The notes under the pieces were generated by a model, which did no database searches, was not told the origin of the DNA, and saw only the letters and a program-made list of their open reading frames with translations. The translations under genes were made by a program, and so were the position numbers. Below are positions 8,424 through 17,137 of a stretch of 59,244 nt of DNA, piece by piece; within the stretch, counting starts at the first letter, position 1; each line of letters begins with the position of its first letter. The stretch is from Acidobacteriota bacterium (GTDB taxonomy: Bacteria > Acidobacteriota > Blastocatellia > Pyrinomonadales > Pyrinomonadaceae), in NCBI GenBank assembly GCA_019639235.1, contig JAHBSG010000024.1, positions 1 to 59,244 of the forward strand, in the 5' to 3' direction.

Positions 8424-9122
8424 CTACATTTGCTTTACTCTCGAAGCACCGGAAGTGTTCCTGATGATGTTTGCAGGTTCACCGGTGTAGTAGATCTTGC
8501 TTGCTCCGCTGGCATTTGCCTTCAACTCTCCCGAAACGGCGACGCTGACCTTACACGCACCGCTTGCCTCGATATCGGCATTTGCAGCCTGAAGTTCGGT
8601 CGCTTCGATCTTTGCGGCACCGCTAACGCTGACCTTGAGCTCGCTGACGTTGCCTTTGAGTTCAGCCTTTGAGGCTCCGCTCATGTCGAGTTCGAACGGG
8701 CCCGAAAGCTCGACGGCAGATACCTTTGCAACGCCTGAACTTTGGATCTTTGCGATCTTCGGGTTTGAAACGCGAACTAAGAGTGTGTTCGTCGGCCGAA
8801 TGCTCTCCTTGGTCCCGATCACCAAAACTCCATCGCGGACCTCGGTGGTGATAAGCGGCAGAAGGTTGTCGTCCGCCTCGATCTCGACGCTTTGATCACG
8901 GCCCGCGACCGCCTCGACGCGGAAGATACCGCTGACCTTGATGCCTTCAAAAGCCTCGACCGAACGCTTTTCTGCGGTAACATTGCCCGAGCCGCGAACA
9001 CCCTTGCCGAACGAGATGTTGATCAGATTACCGGCAGAGACCTTGCCGAACGAAAACAGATTGCCGAGAACGAGCCCGACCACTAACGCTATGATGAATA
9101 TTAGAATTCCAAATTTTTTCAC
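8424..9122 (-). CDS. Head-GIN domain (DUF2807) envelope protein
   Basis: 232 residues. An N-terminal hydrophobic segment (ILIFIIALVVGLVLGNLF) is followed by a repetitive beta-solenoid-like domain with recurring VSGAAKIE, MSGASKAEL and ASGACKVSV units. Runs of S-G-A-S/A/C-K at roughly 20-residue spacing are typical of the DUF2807 'head GIN' fold. It is probably anchored to the inner membrane or exported. Its role is unknown; related proteins are common in Bacteroidetes and Acidobacteriota. It has its own terminator. Confidence 0.85.
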   Translation of the reverse strand: MKKFGILIFIIALVVGLVLGNLFSFGKVSAGNLINISFGKGVRGSGNVTAEKRSVEAFEGIKVSGIFRVEAVAGRDQSVEIEADDNLLPLITTEVRDGVLVIGTKESIRPTNTLLVRVSNPKIAKIQSSGVAKVSAVELSGPFELDMSGASKAELKGNVSELKVSVSGAAKIEATELQAANADIEASGACKVSVAVSGELKANASGASKIYYTGEPANIIRNTSGASRVKQM

Positions 9123-9254
9123 TTTAAAGATACCTCCAACCGCCTTGTGACATTAGGGTAACGCCCCTGAACTCGGAAAAGTTCCGCCCAAAGAAAAAAA
9201 TCTTATAAGGCCGCAGAAAAAAAATCGTCCCGAGCGGAGTTCACCTTCAGCAGG

Positions 9255-9728
9255 GTGCAATGCTTAAATATCAATGTGAGCGAAGATCGAGAGAATCTTG
9301 CGTCGGCCGGCGGGCCGCTCGTTGCTGCCTACGCGGCGTGGGCGATTGCATTGGCCGGGCTGGTCGGTAGCCTGCTGCTGAGCGAGGTTTTCGAGTTTCC
9401 GCCGTGCGTTCTTTGTTGGTACCAGCGGATAGCCCTTTACCCTTTGGTGGTCATAATCGGCATCGGGATCGCCTATCGCGACGCGGGTTGGCGGCGGTAT
9501 GCGATGGTGCTGACGGTGATCGGGCTTGCTATCGCCGCTTACCACAACCTGCTCTACTACGGCATCATCCCGGAAGAGATCACGCCCTGCACCGAAGGCG
9601 TTCCCTGCAACGCACGCCAGCTTGAGCTCTTCGGCTTTATCACCATTCCGTTGATGTCGCTCGCATCATTCGCCGTGATCCTTTTTTGTTTGGTTGTTTA
9701 CCGGCCCGGATCAAAAAATAACGAATAA
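9255..9728 (+). CDS. dsbB: Disulfide bond formation protein B (DsbB/BdbC)
   Basis: 157 residues with four predicted membrane helices. The first catalytic pair is in PPCVLCWYQR after helix 1 and the second is CTEGVPC in the second periplasmic loop. DsbB reoxidises the periplasmic thiol oxidase and passes electrons to quinone. The next gene, 5 bp downstream, is a DsbA-like protein and probably its partner. Oxidised disulfides also matter for the many CXXCH cytochromes encoded later. The GTG at 9276 is an alternative start. Confidence 0.9.
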   Translation: MQCLNINVSEDRENLASAGGPLVAAYAAWAIALAGLVGSLLLSEVFEFPPCVLCWYQRIALYPLVVIIGIGIAYRDAGWRRYAMVLTVIGLAIAAYHNLLYYGIIPEEITPCTEGVPCNARQLELFGFITIPLMSLASFAVILFCLVVYRPGSKNNE

Positions 9729-9733
9729 TAATA

Positions 9734-10408
9734 ATGACGAAAGAAGTAAGAACTTTGTTAGTTGTCGGCGGCCTGATCGTCGCCGCGGCCGTTATCGGAA
9801 CATTTCTTTATAGGAGCTCGAGCGCACCGGCGTTTCAGAAGATCGACAAGGCCGAGGTCGAAGCGACGCTCATCCGGCCCGATAGCCCGACGCTTGGCCC
9901 GGCGAACGCGAAGGTGACCGTCGTCGAATTCCTCGACCCGGAATGCGAATCGTGCGCCGCGTTCTCTCCGGCGGTCAAAAAGGTGATGGGCGAGTTTCAG
10001 GGGAATGTCCGACTGGTCATCCGCTATATGCCTTTCCATAAGAATTCGCGGCTCGCGGCTGCGTATCTTGAGGCTGCCGGCGAACAGGGAAAGTATTGGG
10101 AAATGAAGGACAAGCTGTTCGTCAACCAATCGATGTGGGGTGAGATCCACGGCGGCGGGCCGCAGCCCGTTCGCCCCGAACCGAGCACGCTTTTCGACAA
10201 ATGGGCCGGTGAGATCGGGCTCAACATGGATCAGCTCAAGGCCTCGGTCACCGATCCGAAACATAACCAAAAGGTTGACCGGGATTTTGCCGATGGCCGT
10301 GCGGCGGGTGTTCGCGGGACGCCGACCTTTTTTGTTAATGGCCGCCGTATGCTTCGGCTAAGCGAGCCCGAACTCCGGTCGATGGTTCAGCAGGAACTGA
10401 ACCGCTAG
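9734..10408 (+). CDS. DsbA-like thioredoxin-fold oxidoreductase
   Basis: 224 residues. An N-terminal membrane anchor or uncleaved signal (TLLVVGGLIVAAAVIGTFLY) precedes a thioredoxin-fold domain. The active-site motif is CESC (VEFLDPECESCAAF, about residue 75) and the cis-Pro segment is GVRGTPTFFVNG near residue 195. This is the BdbD/DsbA type that introduces disulfides into exported proteins. It follows dsbB by 5 bp and is probably co-transcribed with it. Confidence 0.88.
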   Translation: MTKEVRTLLVVGGLIVAAAVIGTFLYRSSSAPAFQKIDKAEVEATLIRPDSPTLGPANAKVTVVEFLDPECESCAAFSPAVKKVMGEFQGNVRLVIRYMPFHKNSRLAAAYLEAAGEQGKYWEMKDKLFVNQSMWGEIHGGGPQPVRPEPSTLFDKWAGEIGLNMDQLKASVTDPKHNQKVDRDFADGRAAGVRGTPTFFVNGRRMLRLSEPELRSMVQQELNR

Positions 10409-10421
10409 TCCGCAAAAATTT

Positions 10422-11687
10422 ATGTTCAAGGGGTTTTCAGCGCCGCGTCGAGTGGTCATAACGGGCTTTGGCTGCGCGACGCCGATCGGCATCGGCCGTG
10501 ATGCCTTTTGGGAATCGCTCCGCGAGGGCCGAAGCGGAACTCGGACCATCAGCGGCTTTGATGCCTCGGGCTTTAAGGTCCGCGTCGCCGGTGAGGTCGA
10601 GGGGCTCGATGTCGATTCGCTCCTCTCGCCGCAGGACCGGAAGCACGTTCCGCGTACGGTGCCGCTTGCTCTAATATCTGCGACCGAGGCCCTATCGGAT
10701 GCGGGCATCGACCCGGCAACGCTCGATGAAGAAGAGCAGCGAGCTTTTGGCGTCGTGATCGGGACGGGCGGCGGCGGGCTCGCCTTCACCGAACGGCAAT
10801 TTGGCCACTGGTTCTCCGGCAACGAAAAAAAAGGCAGCATCTACACCATTCCTTCCTCGACGCACGGCGGGCTTTCATCCGAGCTTTCGATGCGGTTCTC
10901 GCTCCACGGCCTCTCGCATGTCATCTCGACCGGCTGCACATCCTCGACCGACGCCATCTTTTACGCCGCAGAGCACATCGCGCTCGGCCGGCAGGAACGG
11001 ATGCTTGCCGGAGGTGTTGATTCGCCGATCGCTCCCGGCATCTTGCGCGGATTTGAAGTGATGACGGTCGTCACGGACAAATGGAACGAAGAACCGCAAC
11101 GAGCCTCGCGGCCCTTTTCGCTGGATCGCTCGGGCATCGTCATCGCTGAAGGTTCGTGGATCTTTGTGCTTGAGGAATATGAAGCGGCGCGACGCCGCGG
11201 CGCCGAGATCTATGCCGAGGTCGCGGGCTACGGTGCGACCTGCGACGCCTATCACCGCGTACGGTTGGAGGAGAACGGCGTCGAGCCTGCGAGGGCAATG
11301 ACTCTTGCTCTTGCGGATGCCGGCGTTCGCCCCGGTGAGGTTGGTTATGTGAATCTCCACGGCACGAGCACACAACTCAACGACCGTATCGAGACGCGGG
11401 CGGTCAAGATCGCACTCGGCGACCACGCATACAGCGTACCGATGTCAGCTACCAAATCACAGATCGGCCATCCGCAGGGAGCCGCCGGTGCGGCCGGGAT
11501 CGCCTCAGCACTTATGACTCTCAAGACGGGCGTAGTCGCACCGACCATAAACCTCGACGAACCCGATCCCGCCTGCGACCTCAACTACACACCCAACACC
11601 GCACGCGAGCATGACGTAGATGTCGCACTTTGCAACTGCATCGGCTTTGGATCAAAGAACTCCGCTCTGGTTTTCAGGCGAGTCTAA
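10422..11687 (+). CDS. Beta-ketoacyl-ACP synthase II-like (FabF family)
   Basis: 421 residues with a thiolase-fold condensing-enzyme layout. The catalytic Cys172 lies in STGCTSSTDA, His313 in NLHGTST and Lys345/His350 in KSQIGHPQGAAG. These are the Cys-His-His set of fatty-acid or polyketide ketosynthases that extend acyl-ACP with malonyl-ACP. The Cys context and the HPQGAAG segment differ from classical FabF (GHLLGAAG), so it may be a dedicated or secondary ketosynthase rather than the main one. It starts 13 bp after the DsbA-like gene with no fatty-acid genes nearby. Confidence 0.85.
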   Translation: MFKGFSAPRRVVITGFGCATPIGIGRDAFWESLREGRSGTRTISGFDASGFKVRVAGEVEGLDVDSLLSPQDRKHVPRTVPLALISATEALSDAGIDPATLDEEEQRAFGVVIGTGGGGLAFTERQFGHWFSGNEKKGSIYTIPSSTHGGLSSELSMRFSLHGLSHVISTGCTSSTDAIFYAAEHIALGRQERMLAGGVDSPIAPGILRGFEVMTVVTDKWNEEPQRASRPFSLDRSGIVIAEGSWIFVLEEYEAARRRGAEIYAEVAGYGATCDAYHRVRLEENGVEPARAMTLALADAGVRPGEVGYVNLHGTSTQLNDRIETRAVKIALGDHAYSVPMSATKSQIGHPQGAAGAAGIASALMTLKTGVVAPTINLDEPDPACDLNYTPNTAREHDVDVALCNCIGFGSKNSALVFRRV

Positions 11688-11713
11688 CCTCCGAACGCGC
11701 TAAGCATCCCAAC

Positions 11714-11735
11714 CTTCGCTCGCCCGAAGTTTTTC
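11714..11735 (+). terminator. Possible terminator after the ketosynthase
   Basis: A short stem CTTCG (11714-11718) with CGAAG (11725-11729) is followed by TTTTT. The stem is only 5 bp, so this is a weak call. Confidence 0.35.
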
Positions 11736-11795
11736 GTGTTTTTGCCTGCCGGTAACGCGACGGCGATAGCGGAGCGGAAAACGGCTGGCGTTACG

Positions 11796-11825
11796 TTGAC
11801 ATTCGGAGGACTTATTCCGTAAAAT
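11796..11825 (+). promoter_or_regulatory. Sigma70-type promoter of rpmH-rnpA
   Basis: TTGACA at 11796-11801, an 18-bp spacer and TAAAAT at 11820-11825. A start site near 11832 leaves a leader of about 34 nt before rpmH. The TAAAATC -10 context recurs before mnmG, parA and the GWxTD gene. Confidence 0.75.
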
Positions 11826-11865
11826 CAAGGTTTTCACTTTCGGGTGAATTTGATGGAGAGCAATT

Positions 11866-12012
11866 ATGCCGAAGAGAACGTTTCAACCAAACAACCGAAG
11901 ACGCGCAAAGAAGCACGGGTTCCGGGCCAGAATGGCGACCAAGAACGGACGCGCGGTGCTCAAGCGCCGCAGGGCGAAAGGCCGCAAGCGGCTGGTTCCG
12001 CATCATTATTAA
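11866..12012 (+). CDS. rpmH: 50S ribosomal protein L34
   Basis: 48 residues, beginning [20 protein letters not shown] and ending RLVPHHY, extremely basic: the standard L34 sequence. L34 is a small protein of the large ribosomal subunit. It has a GGAG ribosome-binding site 7 bp before the ATG and a strong promoter at 11796. The rnpA gene follows 8 bp after its stop, the classical rpmH-rnpA pairing. Another frame stays open through the whole gene and joins rnpA in frame (see findings). Confidence 0.97.
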   Translation: MPKRTFQPNNRRRAKKHGFRARMATKNGRAVLKRRRAKGRKRLVPHHY

Positions 12013-12020
12013 GCTTTGGT

Positions 12021-12368
12021 TTGCCGAAGGCGGCGCGGATAGCAAAGCGCGCCGATTTTCTTCGGGTTTACCAGCAAGGTGTGTGTATAGAAGGCCGTTT
12101 TATGACGGTTTTCTTTTTGCCTTCGGGACGCGAATTTCATCGCGTTGGCATCACGGCGACGAAAAAAGCCATCGGCAAGGCACATGACCGTAACCGGGCG
12201 AAGAGGCTTTTGCGTGAATGCTTTCGCCTTAGCCGACGGGAGCTTTATGCGATCGAACCGAAATGCGACTGGGTATTGAATGCCCGCCGGAGCATTTCAT
12301 ATGCAAAGCTCGAAAAGCCGCTGGCGGAGTTTCGCGAGATATTAAAAAAGGCCGGAGCGAAAATGTGA
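12021..12368 (+). CDS. rnpA: Ribonuclease P protein component
   Basis: About 115 residues from a TTG at 12021. The protein binds RNase P RNA and aids 5' processing of tRNA precursors. It shows the RnpA pattern: IAKRADFLRVYQQG near the N-terminus, then RVGITATKKAIGKAHDRNRAKRLLRECFR, the RNR motif, and a basic C-terminus. The start is uncertain: no ATG lies near the family's usual N-terminus, and the same frame extends upstream to 11853 (ATG) or 11844 (GTG) through the whole of rpmH. The short form gives the normal family length. Confidence 0.9.
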   Translation: MPKAARIAKRADFLRVYQQGVCIEGRFMTVFFLPSGREFHRVGITATKKAIGKAHDRNRAKRLLRECFRLSRRELYAIEPKCDWVLNARRSISYAKLEKPLAEFREILKKAGAKM

Positions 12369-12407
12369 AGTTGCCAATTGGCAATGCACAATTGAGGGCA
12401 TCGCGGG

Positions 12408-12617
12408 ATGAAATTTTTGGTGCTCGACATCCTTAGAGTTTATAAGGCGGCGGTTTCGCCGTTCCTTCCGCCGGCGTGCAGATTTGAGCCGACGTGTTCG
12501 GAATATGCAAGGCAGGCGGTCGAGAAATACGGTGCGCTGAAGGGAACCTGGATGGGCATGAAGCGTATCCTTAGGTGCCAGCCTTTCTGCAGGGGCGGGC
12601 ACGACCCGGTGCAGTAA
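12408..12617 (+). CDS. yidD: Membrane protein insertion efficiency factor YidD
   Basis: 69 residues with the YidD signature: YKAAVSPFLPPACRFEPTCSEYA, then a helix, and RCQPFCRGGHDPV at the end, including the conserved cysteines. It is a small amphipathic protein thought to assist YidC-dependent membrane insertion. It sits in the usual rpmH-rnpA-yidD-yidC order. Confidence 0.95.
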   Translation: MKFLVLDILRVYKAAVSPFLPPACRFEPTCSEYARQAVEKYGALKGTWMGMKRILRCQPFCRGGHDPVQ

Positions 12618-12637
12618 AGCGTTCGAAGGTTTGTAAG

Positions 12638-14551
12638 ATGGATAATTCGGATAATCAGGGTCAATTCCGGCTTTTTGCCGCCGTCATTCTCTCGATGTTG
12701 ATCCTCGGGGTCTGGTCGTATCTCAATCCGCCGGCCGCGCCACCCGAACCCGCTCAAACGGAAACCGCCGCCAATCAGCAGGCCACGCCGCAGCCGACCG
12801 AGTCGCCTGCAGCACCGGCCGCGACGCCTGCTCCGGTCGTGGATGAGGCTCCGAACCGGCAGATCGTGGTCAAGTCGCCGCTCTATCAGGTAACGCTCGA
12901 TAGCCGCGGAGCGGTTGCTTCAAGCTGGATACTTTTAAAGAACAAGGTAAATGGCCGCGAGACGCCGCTCTTTGCAGATGGAAGCACGGCCGAGAACCCG
13001 AAACCGCTCGAGCTTATCTCAAATGAGGCACGGAACCGCTCGCCGCGGGAGCTTCCCTTCCGGCTCGCGACGGGCGATGCCGCTTTAGACACACTTCTCA
13101 ACGAACGCAATTATCAGGTCAATGCCGAGGGCGACACCGTAACGCTCAATGCCGGCGAAGAGAAGACCATCGAGTTTACGCTTACGGACGGAGCCGGGCT
13201 TGAGGCACGCAAGCGGTTCCTTTTCCGTGCAGACGGTTACATCGCCGACCTCGGGCTTGAGGTAAAGCGAAACGGCCAGACCGTCCCGAATACGAAACTC
13301 CTGATCGGCCCGAGCATCGGCGACCACGCGATAAATAACCACACGTTCTATCGCATCGAATCCGAAGTGGTTGCCTCGGTCGGCGGGGATATTTATCGAA
13401 AGCAGGGCTATTACTCGTTTGAATACGACGCTCAGAACCAAGGCTCGTTGACCATTCCCGGAGCCGTGAGTTGGGCGGGAGTCAGCGATGCTTATTTCGC
13501 GATGGCAGCCATTCCCGCGACACAGGCCGAGGGGCTTGAGGTCCGTGCATCGAAGTATGAGGTCGAGACGCAGCCCTTCTATCCGAGCATTTTTAGTTGG
13601 GCACTTCGCAGCCCAACCACCAAAGAGACGCGGCACTTGGTTACGGCCTACGTCCCGGTCGCGGCGGATGGCTCGGTGACGAAGATCTACACAGGCACGA
13701 AGGATTATTTTCATCTTTCGTCGATCTCCGATGGACTTGACGAGGCGGCAGGCCGCGAGCTTGAGTTCGTAAACATTATCAATTTCGCGACCTATCGAAT
13801 TGTCCGTTTCTTCGTAAAGCCGCTTTCGATCCCGATCCTCTACGCCCTCGATTTCTTTAACCGGCTGACCGGCAACTACGGCGTAGCGATCATCGTCTTC
13901 ACGTTCCTTTTCTATTCGCTGCTGTTCCCGCTCCGCTGGTCGCAGTCAAAGAGCTTCAAGAAAGCGGCCGGCAACGCTCCGAAGATGAAGGAGGTCCAGG
14001 ACAAGATCAAGGACCTGCAGAGGAAAGGGGTGCCGATGGACGACCCGCGGATGCGCGAGCTCCAGATGGAGCAACTGCGGATGATGAAGGGAGCGGTGCC
14101 GATCGGCGGCTGTCTGCCGATGCTGCTGCAGTTCCCGCTGCTGATCGCTTTCTATACGGCGATCACCATCGCGCTTGATGCAAGGCAGGCGAGCTTTGCC
14201 TGGCTCCCGGACCTCTCGGGTGCGGACCCGTGGCATATCCTCGAGTTTGGCTTTGCGATCTCGATGGTGCTCGCGATGAAGTTCACGCCGACCGGTGCGG
14301 CCGTAACGCCCGAGCAGCAGATGCAGCAGAAGATGATGACTTGGCTGATGCCGATCATGATGCTCTGGGTAATGTGGACGGCACCCTCGGGACTATTGCT
14401 TTACTGGTTCTTTGGTAATATCGTTAGCTTCGGCCAGCAGATGGTGATCAACTATATGAATAAGCCGACCGAGCCGGAGACGACGGAGGTCGTCAATGAG
14501 CCGCTGCCGAAGAACATTAAGAAGGTAAAGGGCGGGAAGAAGGAAAAGTAA
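12638..14551 (+). CDS. yidC: Membrane protein insertase YidC
   Basis: 637 residues. An N-terminal membrane helix (FRLFAAVILSMLILGVWSYL) is followed by a Pro/Ala/Thr-rich linker, the large beta-rich periplasmic domain of diderm YidC (about residues 80-370), and five core helices (YGVAIIVFTFLFYSLLFPLRW; SQSKSFKKAAGNAPKMKEVQ cytoplasmic loop; GGCLPMLLQFPLLIAFYTAI; and the last two helices), with a basic tail. It inserts and folds inner-membrane proteins with or without SecYEG. The ATG at 12638 is chosen because the upstream extension overlaps yidD. The periplasmic domain supports a Gram-negative cell plan. Confidence 0.96.
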   Translation: MDNSDNQGQFRLFAAVILSMLILGVWSYLNPPAAPPEPAQTETAANQQATPQPTESPAAPAATPAPVVDEAPNRQIVVKSPLYQVTLDSRGAVASSWILLKNKVNGRETPLFADGSTAENPKPLELISNEARNRSPRELPFRLATGDAALDTLLNERNYQVNAEGDTVTLNAGEEKTIEFTLTDGAGLEARKRFLFRADGYIADLGLEVKRNGQTVPNTKLLIGPSIGDHAINNHTFYRIESEVVASVGGDIYRKQGYYSFEYDAQNQGSLTIPGAVSWAGVSDAYFAMAAIPATQAEGLEVRASKYEVETQPFYPSIFSWALRSPTTKETRHLVTAYVPVAADGSVTKIYTGTKDYFHLSSISDGLDEAAGRELEFVNIINFATYRIVRFFVKPLSIPILYALDFFNRLTGNYGVAIIVFTFLFYSLLFPLRWSQSKSFKKAAGNAPKMKEVQDKIKDLQRKGVPMDDPRMRELQMEQLRMMKGAVPIGGCLPMLLQFPLLIAFYTAITIALDARQASFAWLPDLSGADPWHILEFGFAISMVLAMKFTPTGAAVTPEQQMQQKMMTWLMPIMMLWVMWTAPSGLLLYWFFGNIVSFGQQMVINYMNKPTEPETTEVVNEPLPKNIKKVKGGKKEK

Positions 14552-14557
14552 GTTAAG

Positions 14558-15007
14558 ATGAGCGACGTTTGCGAAAGATCAGAAGAGTTTCTCGAAGACC
14601 TGTTTGACGACATGGGGCTCGACCTTGAGCCCGACGCCGAATGGAACGACGAGGGCTGCTATATCAACCTGACGGGGAAGGATGTCGAGCTGGCCGTGGC
14701 GGAGAATGCGGAGATGCTCGACGCTCTCGAGACTCTGCTCTTCCAGATGTACGGCCGCGAGCTCGAGCGCGAGCACCGCTTTGTTTGCGATGCCGATGGA
14801 TTCCGGCAGACGCGAAAATCCGAACTTCACGCGATGGCACGCTTTGCCGCGGACCAGGTCCGCAAGTCCGGGCGTCCTTTCACGTTCGGTGTGCTAACGT
14901 CGACCGAACGCCGCATCATCCATATGTCGCTCCGCGAGGCCGACGATCTGCTGACGGAATCGGTCGGTGCGGGCCGCGAGCGGCGGCTGCAGATCAGCCC
15001 CAAGTAG
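14558..15007 (+). CDS. khpB: RNA-binding protein KhpB (Jag), KH-R3H type
   Basis: 149 residues, consisting of a KH-like domain (EFLEDLFDDMGLDLEPDAEW at the start; MLDALETLLFQMYGREL around residues 50-65) and a C-terminal R3H-like half. The R-H pair at RRIIHMSLREADDL (about 115-128) suits single-strand nucleic acid binding. The position directly after yidC, 6 bp away, is the usual one for jag. The N-terminal Jag domain seen in Firmicutes is absent. Confidence 0.88.
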   Translation: MSDVCERSEEFLEDLFDDMGLDLEPDAEWNDEGCYINLTGKDVELAVAENAEMLDALETLLFQMYGRELEREHRFVCDADGFRQTRKSELHAMARFAADQVRKSGRPFTFGVLTSTERRIIHMSLREADDLLTESVGAGRERRLQISPK

Positions 15008-15036
15008 GCGGCGGCGGCAGATAGCTTTTTGAAAGG

Positions 15037-15070
15037 GTGAAACGGCCTCGGCCCTTTCACTCTTTTTTGT
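15037..15070 (+). terminator. Terminator after khpB
   Basis: A hairpin with GTGAAA pairing TTTCAC and an inner GGCC pairing GGCC (15037-15060, one mismatch) is followed by TCTTTTTT. It lies 30 bp after khpB and would end the rpmH-khpB transcript before mnmE. Confidence 0.75.
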
Positions 15071-15083
15071 TTTCGGGCAAGAG

Positions 15084-16460
15084 ATGACAGATACGATCGT
15101 GGCACTTGCAACGCCGCTTGGGCGGAGCGGCATCGGGACGGTTCGCTTGAGCGGGCCGGACGCGGCGCGCATTGCCGAAAGGTTCTGTGACTCGCCCGGT
15201 TTTGAGCCGCGGCGTGCGACGCTCGTTAAGCTTTCAGATCCCGAAATAGGCGAAGCGATAGACGAGGCGGTCGTTACCTTTTACCGCGGGCTGAATTCCT
15301 TTACCGGCGAGGACGTTGTGGAGATAAGCTGCCATGGTTCGCCGGTCGTGCTTAGGCAGGTGATCGATGGCTCGCTCCGGTTGGGAGCTCGAATGGCCGA
15401 CCCGGGCGAGTTTTCGCTTCGCGCTCTGGCAAACGGCAAGATGAACCTCGCCGAAGCCGAAGCGATCCGCGACTTGATCGACGCTCAAACCGCGACCGCT
15501 GCCCGACAGGCCGTAAGGCAAATGCGGGGCGAGATCTCGCAGACCCTTTCGCCGGTCAAGGATGAGCTGCTTGACGTGATCGTCGTGCTCGAGTCGGCGC
15601 TCGAATTCGTCGAGGACGACCTGCCGGATGTTCAGACAGCGGCATTGAGCGAAAGGCTCAGGCGCATCGCCGATGAGCTTGACCGCTTTGCCGCGACGTT
15701 CAAAGCCGGTCATTTGATCCGCGAAGGGCTGCGGGTCGCGATCATCGGCCATCCGAACGTTGGCAAATCGAGCCTTTTCAATGCACTTTTAGGCAGCGAA
15801 CGGGCGATCGTGACCGACATCGCCGGGACCACGCGTGATCAACTCCACGAACGGTTCACCATCAACGACATTCCCATTTCGCTTATCGATACGGCCGGCC
15901 TGAGGGAAACGACCGACGTCGTTGAAAGCATCGGGGTCGAGCGCTCGCGGGCGACGATGGCGGATGCCGACCTCGTTATCTTGATGCTTGACGCCTCTGT
16001 TCAAACATCGGATGAGGACCGGCAGTTGATCGAAAGCATCACGGGCTTGAATTATATTGTGGCGCTCAACAAGATCGACAAAGTGCCCTCTTCGGACATC
16101 GACCGGATGGTTGCCGCAGAGAATTCTTCGCTTGCCTTCCTTCGCGACAAGATCGTTCCGATCTCTGCCAAAACCGGCGAGGGGCTCGAGGACCTGAAAG
16201 CCGCGATCATTGAACCCTTTTCGCCGGGAGATGTAGATTCCACCGGATTTCTGATAACAGACGCCCGACACCATGATCTGTTGCTCCGTGCGAGAGATGA
16301 AGTTCTTGGCTCTCAGCGCCTGATTGAAGAGCGGGCGAGCGAAGAGATCATACTTGTCGGGCTCCACAACGCTCTGCGTTATTTTGGCGAGATCACCGGC
16401 GAGACGACCACCGAGGATATGCTGACCCGCATCTTCTCAACCTTCTGCATCGGCAAGTGA
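15084..16460 (+). CDS. mnmE: tRNA modification GTPase MnmE
   Basis: 458 residues. The N-terminal folate-binding domain starts [23 protein letters not shown]. The inserted G domain carries GHPNVGKSS (about residue 222), the DIAGTTRD switch, DTAGL, and NKID. The C-terminus ends in the invariant CIGK. MnmE works with MnmG to make the 5-carboxymethylaminomethyl or 5-aminomethyl group at U34 of certain tRNAs. mnmG is here too, but about 29 kb away, which is unusual. Confidence 0.97.
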   Translation: MTDTIVALATPLGRSGIGTVRLSGPDAARIAERFCDSPGFEPRRATLVKLSDPEIGEAIDEAVVTFYRGLNSFTGEDVVEISCHGSPVVLRQVIDGSLRLGARMADPGEFSLRALANGKMNLAEAEAIRDLIDAQTATAARQAVRQMRGEISQTLSPVKDELLDVIVVLESALEFVEDDLPDVQTAALSERLRRIADELDRFAATFKAGHLIREGLRVAIIGHPNVGKSSLFNALLGSERAIVTDIAGTTRDQLHERFTINDIPISLIDTAGLRETTDVVESIGVERSRATMADADLVILMLDASVQTSDEDRQLIESITGLNYIVALNKIDKVPSSDIDRMVAAENSSLAFLRDKIVPISAKTGEGLEDLKAAIIEPFSPGDVDSTGFLITDARHHDLLLRARDEVLGSQRLIEERASEEIILVGLHNALRYFGEITGETTTEDMLTRIFSTFCIGK

Positions 16461-16563
16461 TGCGCACACCAAGGCGCGTGTTTCTACGCGCTTCGAGCCA
16501 TCCGAGCACTGCCGAGCTCAGTAATTCCTAAGTAAATCAGAGGCTTTTGATCAATGGAGCCAC

Positions 16564-16579
16564 AGGCACGGTGATTGCC
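16564..16579 (+). promoter_or_regulatory. Sigma54 promoter of the first usp gene, overlapping a CRP/FNR-like dyad
   Basis: AGGCACGGTGATTGCC has GG at -24 and GC at -12 separated by exactly 10 bp, and fits TGGCACG-N4-TTGC except for the first base. It lies 80 nt before the start codon. The same bases include GTGA-N6-TCAC (16571-16584), a dyad like the FNR-type sites downstream, so either or both may be used. Confidence 0.7.
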
Positions 16580-16657
16580 GTCACATCGTCATGTAATTCT
16601 TTGAACCTGCTGCCTTTGGCCGAACGGGCCGGGCATTCGAAGGGAGGACGGTCGAAA

Positions 16658-17137
16658 ATGAAGATCCTGATCGCAACAGACGGTTCCGAATTCAGCAATT
16701 CGGCCATTGACGAGATATTGCGCTATCATACCGACACCCAGACCGAAGTTCGGATCGTTACCGTTGTAGAACCCCTGGTCAATACGGTCGGCGCACCCTT
16801 CGGTGTTTTGGACACCTACTACGCCACATATTTGAAGGATGCCCGCGAACGCGCCGAGAAGGTTCTGGAAAAGGCCGAGGCGCGATTCCGCGAGGGAGCC
16901 GGCGAGGGCGTAAACGTCTCCGGAAAGGTTCTTATCGGAAAAGCAGGGCAGGAAATCGTAGATGAAGCCGCACGTTGGCCTGCCGATCTGATCGCGGTCG
17001 GGTCTCATGGCCGCGGGTTTTGGGAGCGTGCCTATCTGGGATCGGTCTCTAACGCCGTTACACACCACGCTCCGTGTGATGTACTTGTCGTCCGCGGTAA
17101 TGCGGGCTCGAAGCTTGGGGAGGAGCTCCCGCGATGA
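16658..17137 (+). CDS. Universal stress protein (UspA family)
   Basis: 159 residues with a single Usp domain. The N-terminus KILIATDGSEFSNSA and the nucleotide-binding loop VGSHGRGFWERAYLGSVSNAV (G-2X-G-9X-G-S/T-N pattern) indicate an ATP-binding Usp. The start is the ATG at 16658, 10 bp after AGGGAGGA; the longer open frame upstream runs into the promoter. The stop overlaps the FNR-like gene by 4 bp, so the two are probably co-transcribed. A sigma54 promoter precedes it. Confidence 0.92.
   Translation: MKILIATDGSEFSNSAIDEILRYHTDTQTEVRIVTVVEPLVNTVGAPFGVLDTYYATYLKDARERAEKVLEKAEARFREGAGEGVNVSGKVLIGKAGQEIVDEAARWPADLIAVGSHGRGFWERAYLGSVSNAVTHHAPCDVLVVRGNAGSKLGEELPR

Noticed and set aside
11686..11809. 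CCTCCGAA and TTCGGAGG inverted copies about 120 bp apart before rpmH
   Set aside because: Only 8 bp, far apart and with no other sign of function; likely chance.
16570..16585. GGTGATTGCCGTCACA as an FNR/CRP-like site
   Set aside because: Not counted as a strong site: the same bases form the -12 element of an excellent sigma54 promoter, and its spacing to any start site does not fit the other three. It is kept only as a possible dual element.
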